Of a DNA stretch of 64,000 nt, positions 56,332 to 64,000 are shown piece by piece. Below the pieces are notes generated by a model that was given only the letters and a program-made list of their open reading frames with translations, ran no database searches and was not told where the DNA came from. Origin of the DNA: CAVROP01 sp050012175 (GTDB lineage: Bacteria; Acidobacteriota; Terriglobia; UBA7540); the NCBI GenBank assembly GCA_050012175.1, contig JBEKHR010000002.1, positions 1-64,000 of the forward strand. Reading direction: 5' to 3'. The stretch's first letter is position 1, and the number at the start of each line of letters is the position of its first letter. Made by a program: the position numbers and the translations under genes.

Positions 56332-58638
56332 TTAGGTTTTCACCCGCAGCAGCAAGTACGACCCCGCCAGCCCAAAGAGAACGTCTGGGGACCAGGCGGC
56401 GACCACGGGAGGTAATTGGCTGAGGTCTCCCATGGCTTCGAACAGGCTGGAGATCGACCAATAGAGAATAGCGATGCCGATGCTGAGGGCGACGCCGGAG
56501 AGTGCGCCCTTGCTGCCGGTAGTGAAGGAGAAAGGAATACCAATCAGGGTCACGACGAAGGCAATGAGGGGATAGGAAAACTTCCGATAGAACTGGACGG
56601 AGAGGCGGACTACGTCAAAGCCGCTCTGGCTTAAATCGCTGATGTAACGCCCCAATTCGAGAGCACTCATCTGTTGGGAAGGTCTCACTTCCTTCTTAAA
56701 ATAGGCGGGCCCCTCCGTCATCTCGGTGAAGGTGGCGACCGAAAAGGGCAGGTATTTTTCAACCCGGTCTCCCTGGAGGTCCCGCACCCACCCGTTTTCC
56801 AGCACCCACCCCCGGATGGGCGGTTCCCAGAATGCCCGGGCGGCGTAAATACGGCGGGTAAGATGAAAAGACTGAGGGTCGAATTCGAAGCAAGCGAGGT
56901 CGGCGAAAACGTTCTTGTCAGGGTCAAAGAACCTGTAGTTGTAGATACGATCCGATTGCCCAAAAATCCACTGTCTTTGAGGGCGATAGAAGGTTTGTGG
57001 GGGTTTCCCCTTGATCTGATTGCGCAACGCGTCCTGCCGCTGGTTGGTCCCCGGCAAGAAATCATCGGAAAGGAAAAACATACCGATGCTCAGAACAATG
57101 GCTGCCAGCAGCACGGGGACGGAAATCCTGTAAAGGCTCACACCCGCGGCTTTAATGGCGGTAATCTGGTTGGATTTGGTGAGCAGGCCGAAGTTGACGA
57201 GGGTGGCTACAAGGATGCTGAGCGGAAGCATCAAGTAGATCACTTGGGGGAGAAGGAAGCGGTAATAATCGAGGACCACGCCTGCCGAAGCGTGGTTGCG
57301 GACCATATCACCCAGAAGCTGGAAGAAGTCGAAAATAATGTAAATGCCCGTAAAGGTAGCCAGCAGGATGAAGAAGTAGAAAACCCAGCCCTGGATAATG
57401 TAGACGTCGAGAATCTGAAAGATCCGGCTCCCGGGTGCTCGGGGCTTCAAGGGCGGCTCGGAGAATCGTCCGTGCCGCTTGCGGACTTGCCGGGCCTGCC
57501 ACCGGTGTTCCAAATCGTCCATCCAGTCCTGCAGGAACTGGAGCCGCGAGCGGAGGCTTTGAAGTTGCGCCAGCATCAAAACCCCGGCGGCAGCGAAGAT
57601 GACGTTGGCAAGCCAGAGCCCGATGACCGGAGGGAGGCGGCCTTGCTTGGCGAAACTGAGGCCGAAGGCCATGATGATGTAGTAGAGGAAGACCAGCAGA
57701 ATAGTCAGTATCAGCCCCACCGCCTTGCCGCCCTTGCGGGTAGAGAGGCCCACTGATATTCCCACCAGCGCCAGAACCAAGCTTGCGACAGGCAGAGCGA
57801 AGCGATAATGGAGTTCCACAAGCGCGGCTTGGCGTTGGCGGGGACTGCGCGTCTGCTTCATCAATTGGCGTACTGAAAGCAGGGGAGGGGACTGGCTTTC
57901 GCTCCCTACGGCAGACCCCTGTTCAAGCGGAACGGGGATGTCCGTATCCGTGAAGGACACCACCGAATACTGGGCGGAATTCTGCGGGTCGATTTCGTGC
58001 GTCATCCCCTGGGCAAGGTGAATCACCAGCCGGTCGTTGGCGGCTTCGTTGACAAGCACCCCGCTTTCCGCTAAGGTTACCTTGACTTGGTCACGCTGCG
58101 TGGTGTCCGCAATGAAGACGCCCCGCCACCTGGAACGAGAGCCGGTTACATCCTGCAAGTAAAGAAGCAAATTGGGGAATTGCTCGATAAACACGCGCGG
58201 TTGGATCTCATACGGCACTTGGCTGGCCTTTAGCCCTGCTTCCATGCGATTGAGTTTCCGGGCTGCCTGTGGCGAGAGGTACAGGCTCATCCACATGGTG
58301 AGTGCCCACCCCGCACAAGCGAAGAGCAGCACGGGCCGGACGAACCGGGAAAGCCCGATCCCCGAGGCTCGGGCCGCGATAACCTCGCCGTCCGCCGCCA
58401 TGCGGCTGAGGCCAATGAGCGTTCCCACCAGTACGGCCATGGGAACCGTGAGCACGAGGATGCCTGGAACCGGCAGCAGGAACAGCGTCATCATATCGGG
58501 GAGCGGCAGATTGTGGCGCACCACCAGCTCGAGTAGATGTCCCAGGTGTCGAATGAAAATTACGAAGGTGAAGACCAGCAGTCCCAGCAGCGAGTGAGAA
58601 GAGATTTCTTTGAGAATATAGCGGGTAAGTATCCGCAT
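56332..58638 (-). CDS. LptF-LptG fusion, lipopolysaccharide export permease
   Basis: At 768 residues this is about twice a normal YjgP/YjgQ protein. The first half (about 1-365) begins MRILTRYILKEISSHSLLGL, has the LptF hydrophobic core TLFLLPVPGILVLTVPMAVLVGTLIG, and a periplasmic beta-jellyroll region (VFIEQFPNLLLYLQDVTG). A charged linker (about 365-405) leads to the second half, LDVYIIQGWVFYFFILLATF, then LPLSILVATLVNFGLLTKSN and a second jellyroll, ending FSFTTGSKGALSGVALSIGI. LptF and LptG pair with LptB2 to move lipopolysaccharide; the fusion fixes a 1:1 stoichiometry. No lptB, lptA or lptC is adjacent. Confidence 0.9.
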   Translation of the reverse strand: MRILTRYILKEISSHSLLGLLVFTFVIFIRHLGHLLELVVRHNLPLPDMMTLFLLPVPGILVLTVPMAVLVGTLIGLSRMAADGEVIAARASGIGLSRFVRPVLLFACAGWALTMWMSLYLSPQAARKLNRMEAGLKASQVPYEIQPRVFIEQFPNLLLYLQDVTGSRSRWRGVFIADTTQRDQVKVTLAESGVLVNEAANDRLVIHLAQGMTHEIDPQNSAQYSVVSFTDTDIPVPLEQGSAVGSESQSPPLLSVRQLMKQTRSPRQRQAALVELHYRFALPVASLVLALVGISVGLSTRKGGKAVGLILTILLVFLYYIIMAFGLSFAKQGRLPPVIGLWLANVIFAAAGVLMLAQLQSLRSRLQFLQDWMDDLEHRWQARQVRKRHGRFSEPPLKPRAPGSRIFQILDVYIIQGWVFYFFILLATFTGIYIIFDFFQLLGDMVRNHASAGVVLDYYRFLLPQVIYLMLPLSILVATLVNFGLLTKSNQITAIKAAGVSLYRISVPVLLAAIVLSIGMFFLSDDFLPGTNQRQDALRNQIKGKPPQTFYRPQRQWIFGQSDRIYNYRFFDPDKNVFADLACFEFDPQSFHLTRRIYAARAFWEPPIRGWVLENGWVRDLQGDRVEKYLPFSVATFTEMTEGPAYFKKEVRPSQQMSALELGRYISDLSQSGFDVVRLSVQFYRKFSYPLIAFVVTLIGIPFSFTTGSKGALSGVALSIGIAILYWSISSLFEAMGDLSQLPPVVAAWSPDVLFGLAGSYLLLRVKT

Positions 58639-58747
58639 AGGTCCTTGCCGGGGCGCAACCTTGGCATGAAATGGAATCCGGGATGCCGCCCTGCGTTCAT
58701 GCTAACACACCGATTTCAGCGCCGCAAAGGAACTGTTCCTTAATTCC

Positions 58748-60910
58748 ATGCCGCAAACCTATTTGATGCTGCTTTGGCACATGCACCAGCCCTTTTACAA
58801 GGATTTGGCGCAGGGCCGGTACACCATGCCTTGGGTGCGCCTGCACGCGTTGAAGGATTACTTCGGGATGGTGGCGATCCTCCGGGATTTCCCGACCCTC
58901 CACATGACCTTCAACCTGGTTCCTTCGCTGGTGGTGCAAATACAGGACTACGCGCAGGAGGCGGCAGTGGAGCAGGCATACGAAGTTGCCTTCAAGCCTG
59001 TTCAAAAGCTTACGGAGGATGACCGCCGGTTTCTCCTGGAAAGCGCTTTCCAGCTCAACCATGAAAACCTGCTCAACCGTTATCCGCGTTATCGCGAGTT
59101 GTGGGACAAGTCACGAACTACCGACCCCGCCACGGCTGGACGGCTCTTCTCGACGTACGACCTGCTCGACTTGCAAGTGCTTTCACAGCTCGCTTGGTTT
59201 GACGAAATCTACCTTGACGCTGACCCCCAAATCAGAAAGCTTGTAGCGCAAGAACGGGGTTATAACGAAGACGATAAGTCTTTGCTTCACCTGAAGGAAG
59301 TGGAGATACTCAAGCGAGTTCTTGACGACTACAGGGTCGCCAGTGAGCGCGGGCAGATTGAGATTTCAACCTCGCCTTTCTACCATCCGATCCTTCCCCT
59401 CCTTTGCGACACCAACATCGCGGTGGAATCTCACCCTGAAGTGCGTTTGCCGCGCCGCCACTTTCAGCACCCTGAGGATGCCCGCGACCAACTCCGCGCT
59501 GCGATCAGGCTCCACCAGGAAGTTTTCGGCAGCAAGCCGCGCGGGCTCTGGCCCAGCGAGGGAGGTGTCTCGGACGAGGTCCTGCGTCTGGCCGCCGAGG
59601 AGGGCTTCGAGTGGGCGGCAACAGACGAGGGTGTGCTGGGGCGCTCACGTCAGATGGATTTCGGCCGGAGAAGCGACGGGACCGTGGATGGAGGTTCTGA
59701 GCTCTACCGGCCACATGTTTTCTCCTCCGAAGGACGCAATATCTCCATCTTTTTTCGCGACCGCCAGCTTTCTGACTTGGTGGGCTTCGTCTACTCACGT
59801 ATGGATCCGCACGCCGCGGCGGCTGATCTTCACCAGCGTATCAAAGCGGCAGGCCGCAGCACCTCGAGTAAACCCGCTGTGGTATCGGTTATTCTGGACG
59901 GTGAAAACGCTTGGGAGTACTACCCCGAAAACGGCAGGGAATTCCTTAAGAGCTTCTACGGCCGGCTGGCTTCTGACCCTGAACTGAAGGCTGTGACCGC
60001 CACAGAGGCCTTGCGGGTTACAGACCCCGGGCTTCTGACTCATGTGCATCCCGGGTCTTGGATCAGCGCCAATTTTGACGTTTGGATTGGAGCGGATGAA
60101 GACAATCGCGCCTGGGACCTGCTTTCGGAGGCGCGCGATTTCTACGCTCAAAACAGCAGCAAAGCCGAGAAAAATAATGCCACGCTCGCACAACAGGAGT
60201 TGTGGGTTGCCGAGGGCAGTGATTGGTGCTGGTGGTACGGCCCGGAACACTCCACCGCGAACGACGAAGATTTTGATCTGCTTTTCCGCACACACCTCAG
60301 TAACCTTTACAGGATGCTGGGAGGTGTTCCCGCAGACGAGTTGGCGGAACCTATCAAGCGCCCCCACACCACAGCATTGCGCGTTCCGCCTACGGGGCTT
60401 ATCCAGCCGCGCATCGATGGCGTGGTCACCAACTACTTCGAGTGGTTAGGCGCCGGCCTCTATCTGCCTGATCCACGCTCCGGCTCCATGCACGGGGCCG
60501 CAAGGGTTTGGGATGCGCTTTACTACGGGTTCAGTCCAGAGGCCCTTTTCCTTCGCCTGGATCTAACAGCGGCATTTCTGACAGACCACCCTGAATTTCA
60601 AGTTCGAGTGAATGTTGTGGACAACAGCCACGCTCGTATCCATGCCTCGATTGGCCCGACCGGCTTGGCCGGAGTGAATTTGTGGAAAGACGAGGAGCCG
60701 CTGCTCGTCCCGCTGGCGACGGGCGACCGACTTCAGGTAGCCTTCCACCGGATCTTCGAGCTGCGCTTGGATTACAGCCTGCTGGGATATGAGCAACACC
60801 AGCAAATCCGCTTGCAGGCTTCAATCTGGGCCAACGAGCTACCGCTCCAGGTGATTCCTCAAGAGGGCTGGATATCTCTCAGACCCACGGATGAACTCAT
60901 TAACTGGTAA
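58748..60910 (+). CDS. Glycoside hydrolase family 57 protein
   Basis: This 720-residue GH57 enzyme has the family motifs in order: LLWHMHQPFY (motif 1, residues 8-17), HMTFNLVPSLVVQ (2), the catalytic nucleophile E271 in GLWPSEGGVSDEV (3), the acid/base D384 in VSVILDGENAWEYY (4), and WIGADEDNRAWDL (5). GH57 includes alpha-amylases, amylopullulanases, branching enzymes and 4-alpha-glucanotransferases; the motifs cannot separate them with certainty. A C-terminal beta-rich extension from about 570 (LIQPRIDGVVTNYFEWLGAG) resembles a carbohydrate-active C-domain. There is no signal peptide, so it acts in the cytoplasm, likely on glycogen or maltodextrin. It is divergent from the LptFG gene. Confidence 0.88.
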   Translation: MPQTYLMLLWHMHQPFYKDLAQGRYTMPWVRLHALKDYFGMVAILRDFPTLHMTFNLVPSLVVQIQDYAQEAAVEQAYEVAFKPVQKLTEDDRRFLLESAFQLNHENLLNRYPRYRELWDKSRTTDPATAGRLFSTYDLLDLQVLSQLAWFDEIYLDADPQIRKLVAQERGYNEDDKSLLHLKEVEILKRVLDDYRVASERGQIEISTSPFYHPILPLLCDTNIAVESHPEVRLPRRHFQHPEDARDQLRAAIRLHQEVFGSKPRGLWPSEGGVSDEVLRLAAEEGFEWAATDEGVLGRSRQMDFGRRSDGTVDGGSELYRPHVFSSEGRNISIFFRDRQLSDLVGFVYSRMDPHAAAADLHQRIKAAGRSTSSKPAVVSVILDGENAWEYYPENGREFLKSFYGRLASDPELKAVTATEALRVTDPGLLTHVHPGSWISANFDVWIGADEDNRAWDLLSEARDFYAQNSSKAEKNNATLAQQELWVAEGSDWCWWYGPEHSTANDEDFDLLFRTHLSNLYRMLGGVPADELAEPIKRPHTTALRVPPTGLIQPRIDGVVTNYFEWLGAGLYLPDPRSGSMHGAARVWDALYYGFSPEALFLRLDLTAAFLTDHPEFQVRVNVVDNSHARIHASIGPTGLAGVNLWKDEEPLLVPLATGDRLQVAFHRIFELRLDYSLLGYEQHQQIRLQASIWANELPLQVIPQEGWISLRPTDELINW

Positions 60911-61330
60911 GGACGCGAATAGGGAACAGGGAATAGGGAATAGGGGATATTTCCGCTCTCCGATGAACTCATTACCTGGCAAGGACTGTTTATTCGCCAG
61001 GGTTTTCCGTACTACCGTTGTTGCTGAGGGCGGGGCAATTTTAAATTATGAATATGAATTCTGAATTGTGAATTGAAGAAGTTCAGCGGTCAGAGGCCCT
61101 GGGCGCGGCGCGCAAAGCAAGCTCTGCATCCCCAATTCACCATTCACTATTCATAATTCTGCTCCTTACTCTCCTCCTGACTCCTGTCTCCTGACTTCTG
61201 CTCGTCACTGCTCTTCAGCTCTCAGCTTTCAGCCTTCAGCAATCAGCAAAGAGCGAACGGAGCGATTCCAGGAGCTGAGAGCTGACGGCTGATAGCTGAC
61301 AGCCTCTTCTCGCTCGTCACTCATCACCCC
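60911..61330. repeat. Heptamer-phrased repeat tract, longest of the window
   Basis: AGGGAACAGGGAATAGGGA (60917 on), AATTATGAATATGAATTCTG (61043 on), ACCATTCACTATTCATAATT (61138 on), CTCCTCCTGACTCCTGTCTC, then CAGCTCTCAGCTTTCAGCC and GAGCTGAGAGCTGACGGC. The words run in 7-base steps and several have inverse counterparts, such as GAATTGTGAATT with AATTCACCATTC. No gene is seen. Confidence 0.65.
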
Positions 61331-62479
61331 TCACTGCCCTTCCAGGAGCCAGCCGGGAACCACCACGTCCACGGGGTCGGCCCCAACGGGGAACGTAGTG
61401 AGCAGCGTGGCGGGGTTGGTCTGAAGCACAGCCAGCGTCGAGGCGGCGGTGTCCGCCACCACCAGAAACCGTTGGTCGGGGGTGAGCGCCATGGCGCGGG
61501 GCTCGATTCCGAGGTGTATCGCCGCCAACAGGGTGCGGTTCTGAACGTCCAGGGCCATCACGGACCCGTCACCGGCGTTGGCGATGTAAAGGACAAGCGG
61601 GTTCTGCTGAAACACTCCCGCCACCGGCTTATGACCAGTGGGATAGTTCTGTTCCACGTTGTCCTGGTCAGTGTCCACGATTACCATGCTGGTCCCTTCA
61701 TACTCGAAGATAAAAAGCTCTCCGCCATCCGGCTTGAGGACCAGGGCGCCGGGCCGAATGCCGATTTCGATGTTGGAAAGGAGTTGCTTCGTGGTCAAGT
61801 CTGCGGCGGATATGGCTCCTTCTTCCGTGTCAGAAACGAAGACCTTGGAGCTATTGGGGAGGATGACCATTGGACCAGGAGCTTTGCCAACTTCGACGGA
61901 GCCCAGCACCTTCTGATCGTCCGCGTTCACAAAAAAGAGCCGGTTCGTAGCGCTGGAAGAGGCCACCAGCGTATTGCCGTCGGGCGTCAGAGCAAGGTCG
62001 GTGAGTGGCGTGCCCAGATTGAGGCGTGTTGTCTCCTTGTAGTTTTCCGAGTCGATGAAAACGATTTGTCCTTTTGCCGGCTCGAGGATAAAAGCCCGGC
62101 GCCCCTGCGGTGAAAAGACAAGGTCACGTGCGCCTTCCCCAATGCGGAGCTTCCTCACAACCCGCAGCCCGGGGAACTCCACTACGCTGATTTCGCCGGA
62201 GGCCGATATTACCCATAATTCCTCGCGCTGCGGCCTCACCAACACCCGTTCAGGACGGGCCGCGAAAGCCACCGTTGCCAGCACGCGGAATTTCGCCAGA
62301 TTAACTTCGGCGAGAGTCGAACTCTGCTTGTTGACGACGAAGGCGGCGTAGGCCTTGGGTGGGGCGGGCCGCCGGCGGCACCCGCTTGAAAACACCGCGA
62401 AACAAACCAGTACGACCGCGAGGAGTCGGGGAATGCAAGGAGACGAGAATTCGTTTCGCGCGCTGGATCGTTTCATCAT
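61331..62479 (-). CDS. YncE-like beta-propeller lipoprotein
   Basis: The 382-residue protein starts with a lipoprotein signal (LLAVVLVCFAVFSSGC, lipobox Cys C34) and has repeated YVTN/YncE-type blades such as VVNKQSSTLAEVNLAKFRV, FSPQGRRAFILEPAKGQIVF, ALTPDGNTLVASSSATNRLF, VLKPDGGELFIFEYEGTSMV and ALTPDQRFLVVADTAASTLA. About seven blades fit a closed propeller. Such proteins bind ligands or partners at the cell surface; the ligand is unknown. The aminotransferase gene ends upstream after nine bases on the same strand, so cotranscription is likely. Confidence 0.88.
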   Translation of the reverse strand: MMKRSSARNEFSSPCIPRLLAVVLVCFAVFSSGCRRRPAPPKAYAAFVVNKQSSTLAEVNLAKFRVLATVAFAARPERVLVRPQREELWVISASGEISVVEFPGLRVVRKLRIGEGARDLVFSPQGRRAFILEPAKGQIVFIDSENYKETTRLNLGTPLTDLALTPDGNTLVASSSATNRLFFVNADDQKVLGSVEVGKAPGPMVILPNSSKVFVSDTEEGAISAADLTTKQLLSNIEIGIRPGALVLKPDGGELFIFEYEGTSMVIVDTDQDNVEQNYPTGHKPVAGVFQQNPLVLYIANAGDGSVMALDVQNRTLLAAIHLGIEPRAMALTPDQRFLVVADTAASTLAVLQTNPATLLTTFPVGADPVDVVVPGWLLEGQ

Positions 62480-62488
62480 TGAGGAACC

Positions 62489-63664
62489 TCAGGCGGAGCT
62501 GGCCACGCGTGTGAGGATTCTCGCTATCCCTTCTTCAAAGACCTCCGGTTTGGTCAACAGGCTTATCACCAAATTCCCCTCCGAGCTGAAATCGAAGAAA
62601 TGGCCGGGATGAACGAGCACGCCGTCTTTGCTGGCAAGTTCCATCGCCCACTCCTCGTCCGTTCGAATCGAGGGAAGCCGCAAGATGGCATACCATCCCC
62701 CTTCCACCACCAGCCGGCTTACAGGCTGGCCCGAGGCGAGTCGCGCGTCGAGCAACTTAAGATTGGACGTCACTCGTTCCAGTATCTGTGGCTGAAGCGT
62801 TCGGCGTGTCTCGAGCAAGCCTGGTAATGCCAGCGCCAGGGGCGCACTCACGGAGAGGTACGTGTCGGCGATGATCTCCATGCGGGCCAGAGCGCTTCGC
62901 AAAAGTTCCGGAGGTCCGTTCAGGACCAGCCAAGCAAGCTTCATCTGCGGCAAGGCGGAGATTTTCGAGAGGCCGCTCAGCGTGCAAGTGAGCGCTTCCG
63001 TGACGGCGGCGTGGCTTACGACGCGCTGCGGATCCGCTCCAAAGGGATAGTCGGCAAAGACCTCGTCGGCAACCAGAGCCATGTCGTGCCACTGGCAGAA
63101 GGTGAGAAGCTCAGCAAGTTCGCGCCGCCGAATAAATGACCCGGTGGGATTGTTGGGATGGACCACCAGGATGGCGCGAGTGCGAGCGTCCAGGCGCTTT
63201 TCGATCGTGGGCAAATCAATCTGCCAGCCTTGGTCGTAAATCAGGGGATAAGCGACAACCCCAACATCATTCAATCCGGCCAGGAAGTCAAAAAGGGGGT
63301 AGCTGGGCTGCGGCACCAGAACGGTGTCAGCCGAGTCGGCGAGAAGGCGGAAAACGTAGGAATAAGCTTCGCTGGTGCTTGTGGTCAGGAAGATCTGCCC
63401 CGGATCAAGCGCGATCCCGCGCTCGGCGTAATAGCTTGCCACCGCCTGGCGCGCGGGGAGCAAACCGCGGGGGTCGGGCTCGTAAGAAAGGGCCTGGGGA
63501 TTTGCGAGTGCCTCGAGGATTGCCTGCGTATCGAAAGCAAACCCGCAGCGCGTGGGGTTCGATTCGGTCAGGTCAAGAAGAGGAAGCCCCCTATGCCGCA
63601 GTTCTTCAATCGCTCTCGAGAGCCGATTCAGAGTGAGTGGCCAATTGGTACGGGATGCAAACAT
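62489..63664 (-). CDS. Class I/II pyridoxal-phosphate aminotransferase
   Basis: The 391-residue enzyme starts MFASRTNWPLTLNRLSRAIE (ATG 63664). The PLP motifs are FLTTSTSEAYSYVFRLL (phosphate/ring region), HPNNPTGSF (N171-PTG), ADEVFADYPF (D200) and the Schiff-base Lys K234 in LSGLSKISALPQMKLAW. ESNPTRCGF and SYEPDPRGLLPARQAVASYY are typical of the fold-type I aminotransferases similar to aspartate and branched-chain transaminases. The exact amino donor is not determined. The open frame continues 82 codons upstream through two repeat hairpins (63696-63858), which encode SADLFFRSAAF, so that part is not used. Confidence 0.87.
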   Translation of the reverse strand: MFASRTNWPLTLNRLSRAIEELRHRGLPLLDLTESNPTRCGFAFDTQAILEALANPQALSYEPDPRGLLPARQAVASYYAERGIALDPGQIFLTTSTSEAYSYVFRLLADSADTVLVPQPSYPLFDFLAGLNDVGVVAYPLIYDQGWQIDLPTIEKRLDARTRAILVVHPNNPTGSFIRRRELAELLTFCQWHDMALVADEVFADYPFGADPQRVVSHAAVTEALTCTLSGLSKISALPQMKLAWLVLNGPPELLRSALARMEIIADTYLSVSAPLALALPGLLETRRTLQPQILERVTSNLKLLDARLASGQPVSRLVVEGGWYAILRLPSIRTDEEWAMELASKDGVLVHPGHFFDFSSEGNLVISLLTKPEVFEEGIARILTRVASSA

Positions 63665-63695
63665 GGCATTAAGGACAGTGGTCAGTTGTCCGCAC

Positions 63696-63858
63696 GTAGC
63701 GCAGACCTGCTTTTTAGGTCTGCGGCTTTTCAGATCGTATAGAAACAGCGGCCAGAACCGCGACATGCCGGCAATTTCTCTGGCCCTGCGCCCGTGGGCA
63801 GGACCGAACGTCGACAGGCCAAAAGCCGCAGACCTAAAAAACAGGTCTGCGCTACCCC
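63696..63858. repeat. REPIN-like pair before the aminotransferase
   Basis: The hairpin GTAGC-GCAGACCT, loop GCTTTTT, AGGTCTGC-GGCTTTT (63696-63730, plus) faces its inverse copy AAAAGCC-GCAGACCT, loop AAAAAAC, AGGTCTGC-GCTAC (63821-63858, minus). Both have perfect 8-bp stems. 90 bases separate them, like the pair at 258-450. The right-hand hairpin ends seven bases before the stop of the isomerase-like gene (63865). Confidence 0.75.
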
Positions 63859-63864
63859 CTCGCT

Positions 63865-64000
63865 TCAGACATTGACCGATTTCAATACCCTGAACAATCC
63901 CTCCAGGCACTCGCGCGTGCTTTCCACCTTATTCCCATCGGGGCGCGAGTAGGCGGTCTCCAAAGACATCGTCCCATCATAACCGTCGTTGCGCAAGGCT
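63865..64000 (-). CDS. Sugar phosphate isomerase/epimerase-like TIM-barrel protein, C-terminal part
   Basis: The minus-strand frame from the window edge reads ALRNDGYDGTMSLETAYSRP, then DGNKVESTRECLEGLFRVLK and SVNV before a TGA at 63865-63867. The G-Y-x-G-x-x-S-x-E strand followed by an ES-x-x-C/S-LEGL helix is the C-terminal pattern of the AP-endonuclease-2/xylose-isomerase-like TIM-barrel family (sugar phosphate isomerase/epimerase). The rest lies beyond the window, so length and active site are unseen. It is upstream of the aminotransferase on the same strand, separated by the hairpin pair. Confidence 0.7.
   Translation of the reverse strand, partial: ALRNDGYDGTMSLETAYSRPDGNKVESTRECLEGLFRVLKSVNV

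Noticed and set aside
56674..57756. 360-residue plus-strand frame
   Set aside because: It is antisense to the LptFG fusion and lacks hydrophobic or domain patterns.
63665..63910. N-terminal extension of the aminotransferase
   Set aside because: The extra 82 codons run through two hairpin repeats; the same SADxFFRSAAF peptide appears before the FGGY kinase for the same reason.

Overview
The window looks like a chromosomal contig of a soil-type Acidobacteriota. This is inference from content, because no rRNA is present. Supporting signs are a CRTAC1/ASPIC-UnbV protein, a UPF0182 giant membrane protein, an LptF-LptG fusion, a tandem pair of thymidylate-kinase-like genes, a zinc-type L31, FAD-dependent ThyX as the only thymidylate synthase seen, an SdhC-SdhD quinone-type succinate dehydrogenase, a lipopolysaccharide-type (diderm) envelope, and very many short palindromic intergenic repeats. 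The genes are mostly housekeeping and metabolic, in short operons on both strands.

Layout. 1-1.55 kb: tail of an IS630-type transposase, a decayed HicBA-like pair and palindromic repeats. 1.55-7.2 kb: UPF0182 protein, aldo/keto reductase and glycerol kinase on the minus strand, with a mobile-element-like inverted repeat whose end overlaps the glpK stop codon. 7.4-14.4 kb: coiled-coil membrane protein, glutaryl-CoA-dehydrogenase-like enzyme, orphan HicB, second aldo/keto reductase, two exported or membrane proteins of unknown function and an SDR. 14.8-21.7 kb: L31 with a clear promoter, ThyX, FGGY kinase, an exported methyltransferase lipoprotein, a NagX-like acyltransferase, a LOG protein and tRNA-Leu(CAG). 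22.4-28.0 kb: a six-gene redox operon (Tat-exported ferredoxin-tailed aldo/keto reductase, DUF6599, Tat-exported DUF362, NapH-like and NapG-like Fe-S proteins, flavodoxin-fold reductase). 28.5-32.1 kb: aldo/keto reductase, rhamnulokinase and a zinc alcohol dehydrogenase. 32.5-37.2 kb: dCTP deaminase-type protein, exported CBM9 protein, radical SAM protein and a small membrane protein. 37.6-43.1 kb: lone NuoI, HU, FmdB zinc ribbon, DUF72, acetyltransferase, SixA and CHAD. 43.1-48.6 kb: thymidylate kinase pair, IPT/TIG protein, CRTAC1 protein and dienelactone hydrolase. 48.6-55.2 kb: Uma2 and a succinate dehydrogenase locus in which sdhA is separated from sdhCDB by a small island (HicBA and a NucS/DUF4268-like protein). 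55.9-64 kb: Nudix, LptFG fusion, GH57, beta-propeller lipoprotein, aminotransferase and the end of a TIM-barrel isomerase.

The best candidate for an undescribed system is the 22.4-28.0 kb operon. Its parts suggest a quinol-to-periplasm electron wire feeding an exported, ferredoxin-domain aldo/keto reductase; that role is inference. A second theme is the dense repeat load. It includes REPIN-like paired hairpins with compensatory stem changes, a transposon-like inverted repeat supplying the glpK stop, a repeat translated as the C-terminus of the NapH-like protein, a lone type I-C-like CRISPR repeat, and heptamer-phrased tandem repeats that flank the island in the sdh locus.
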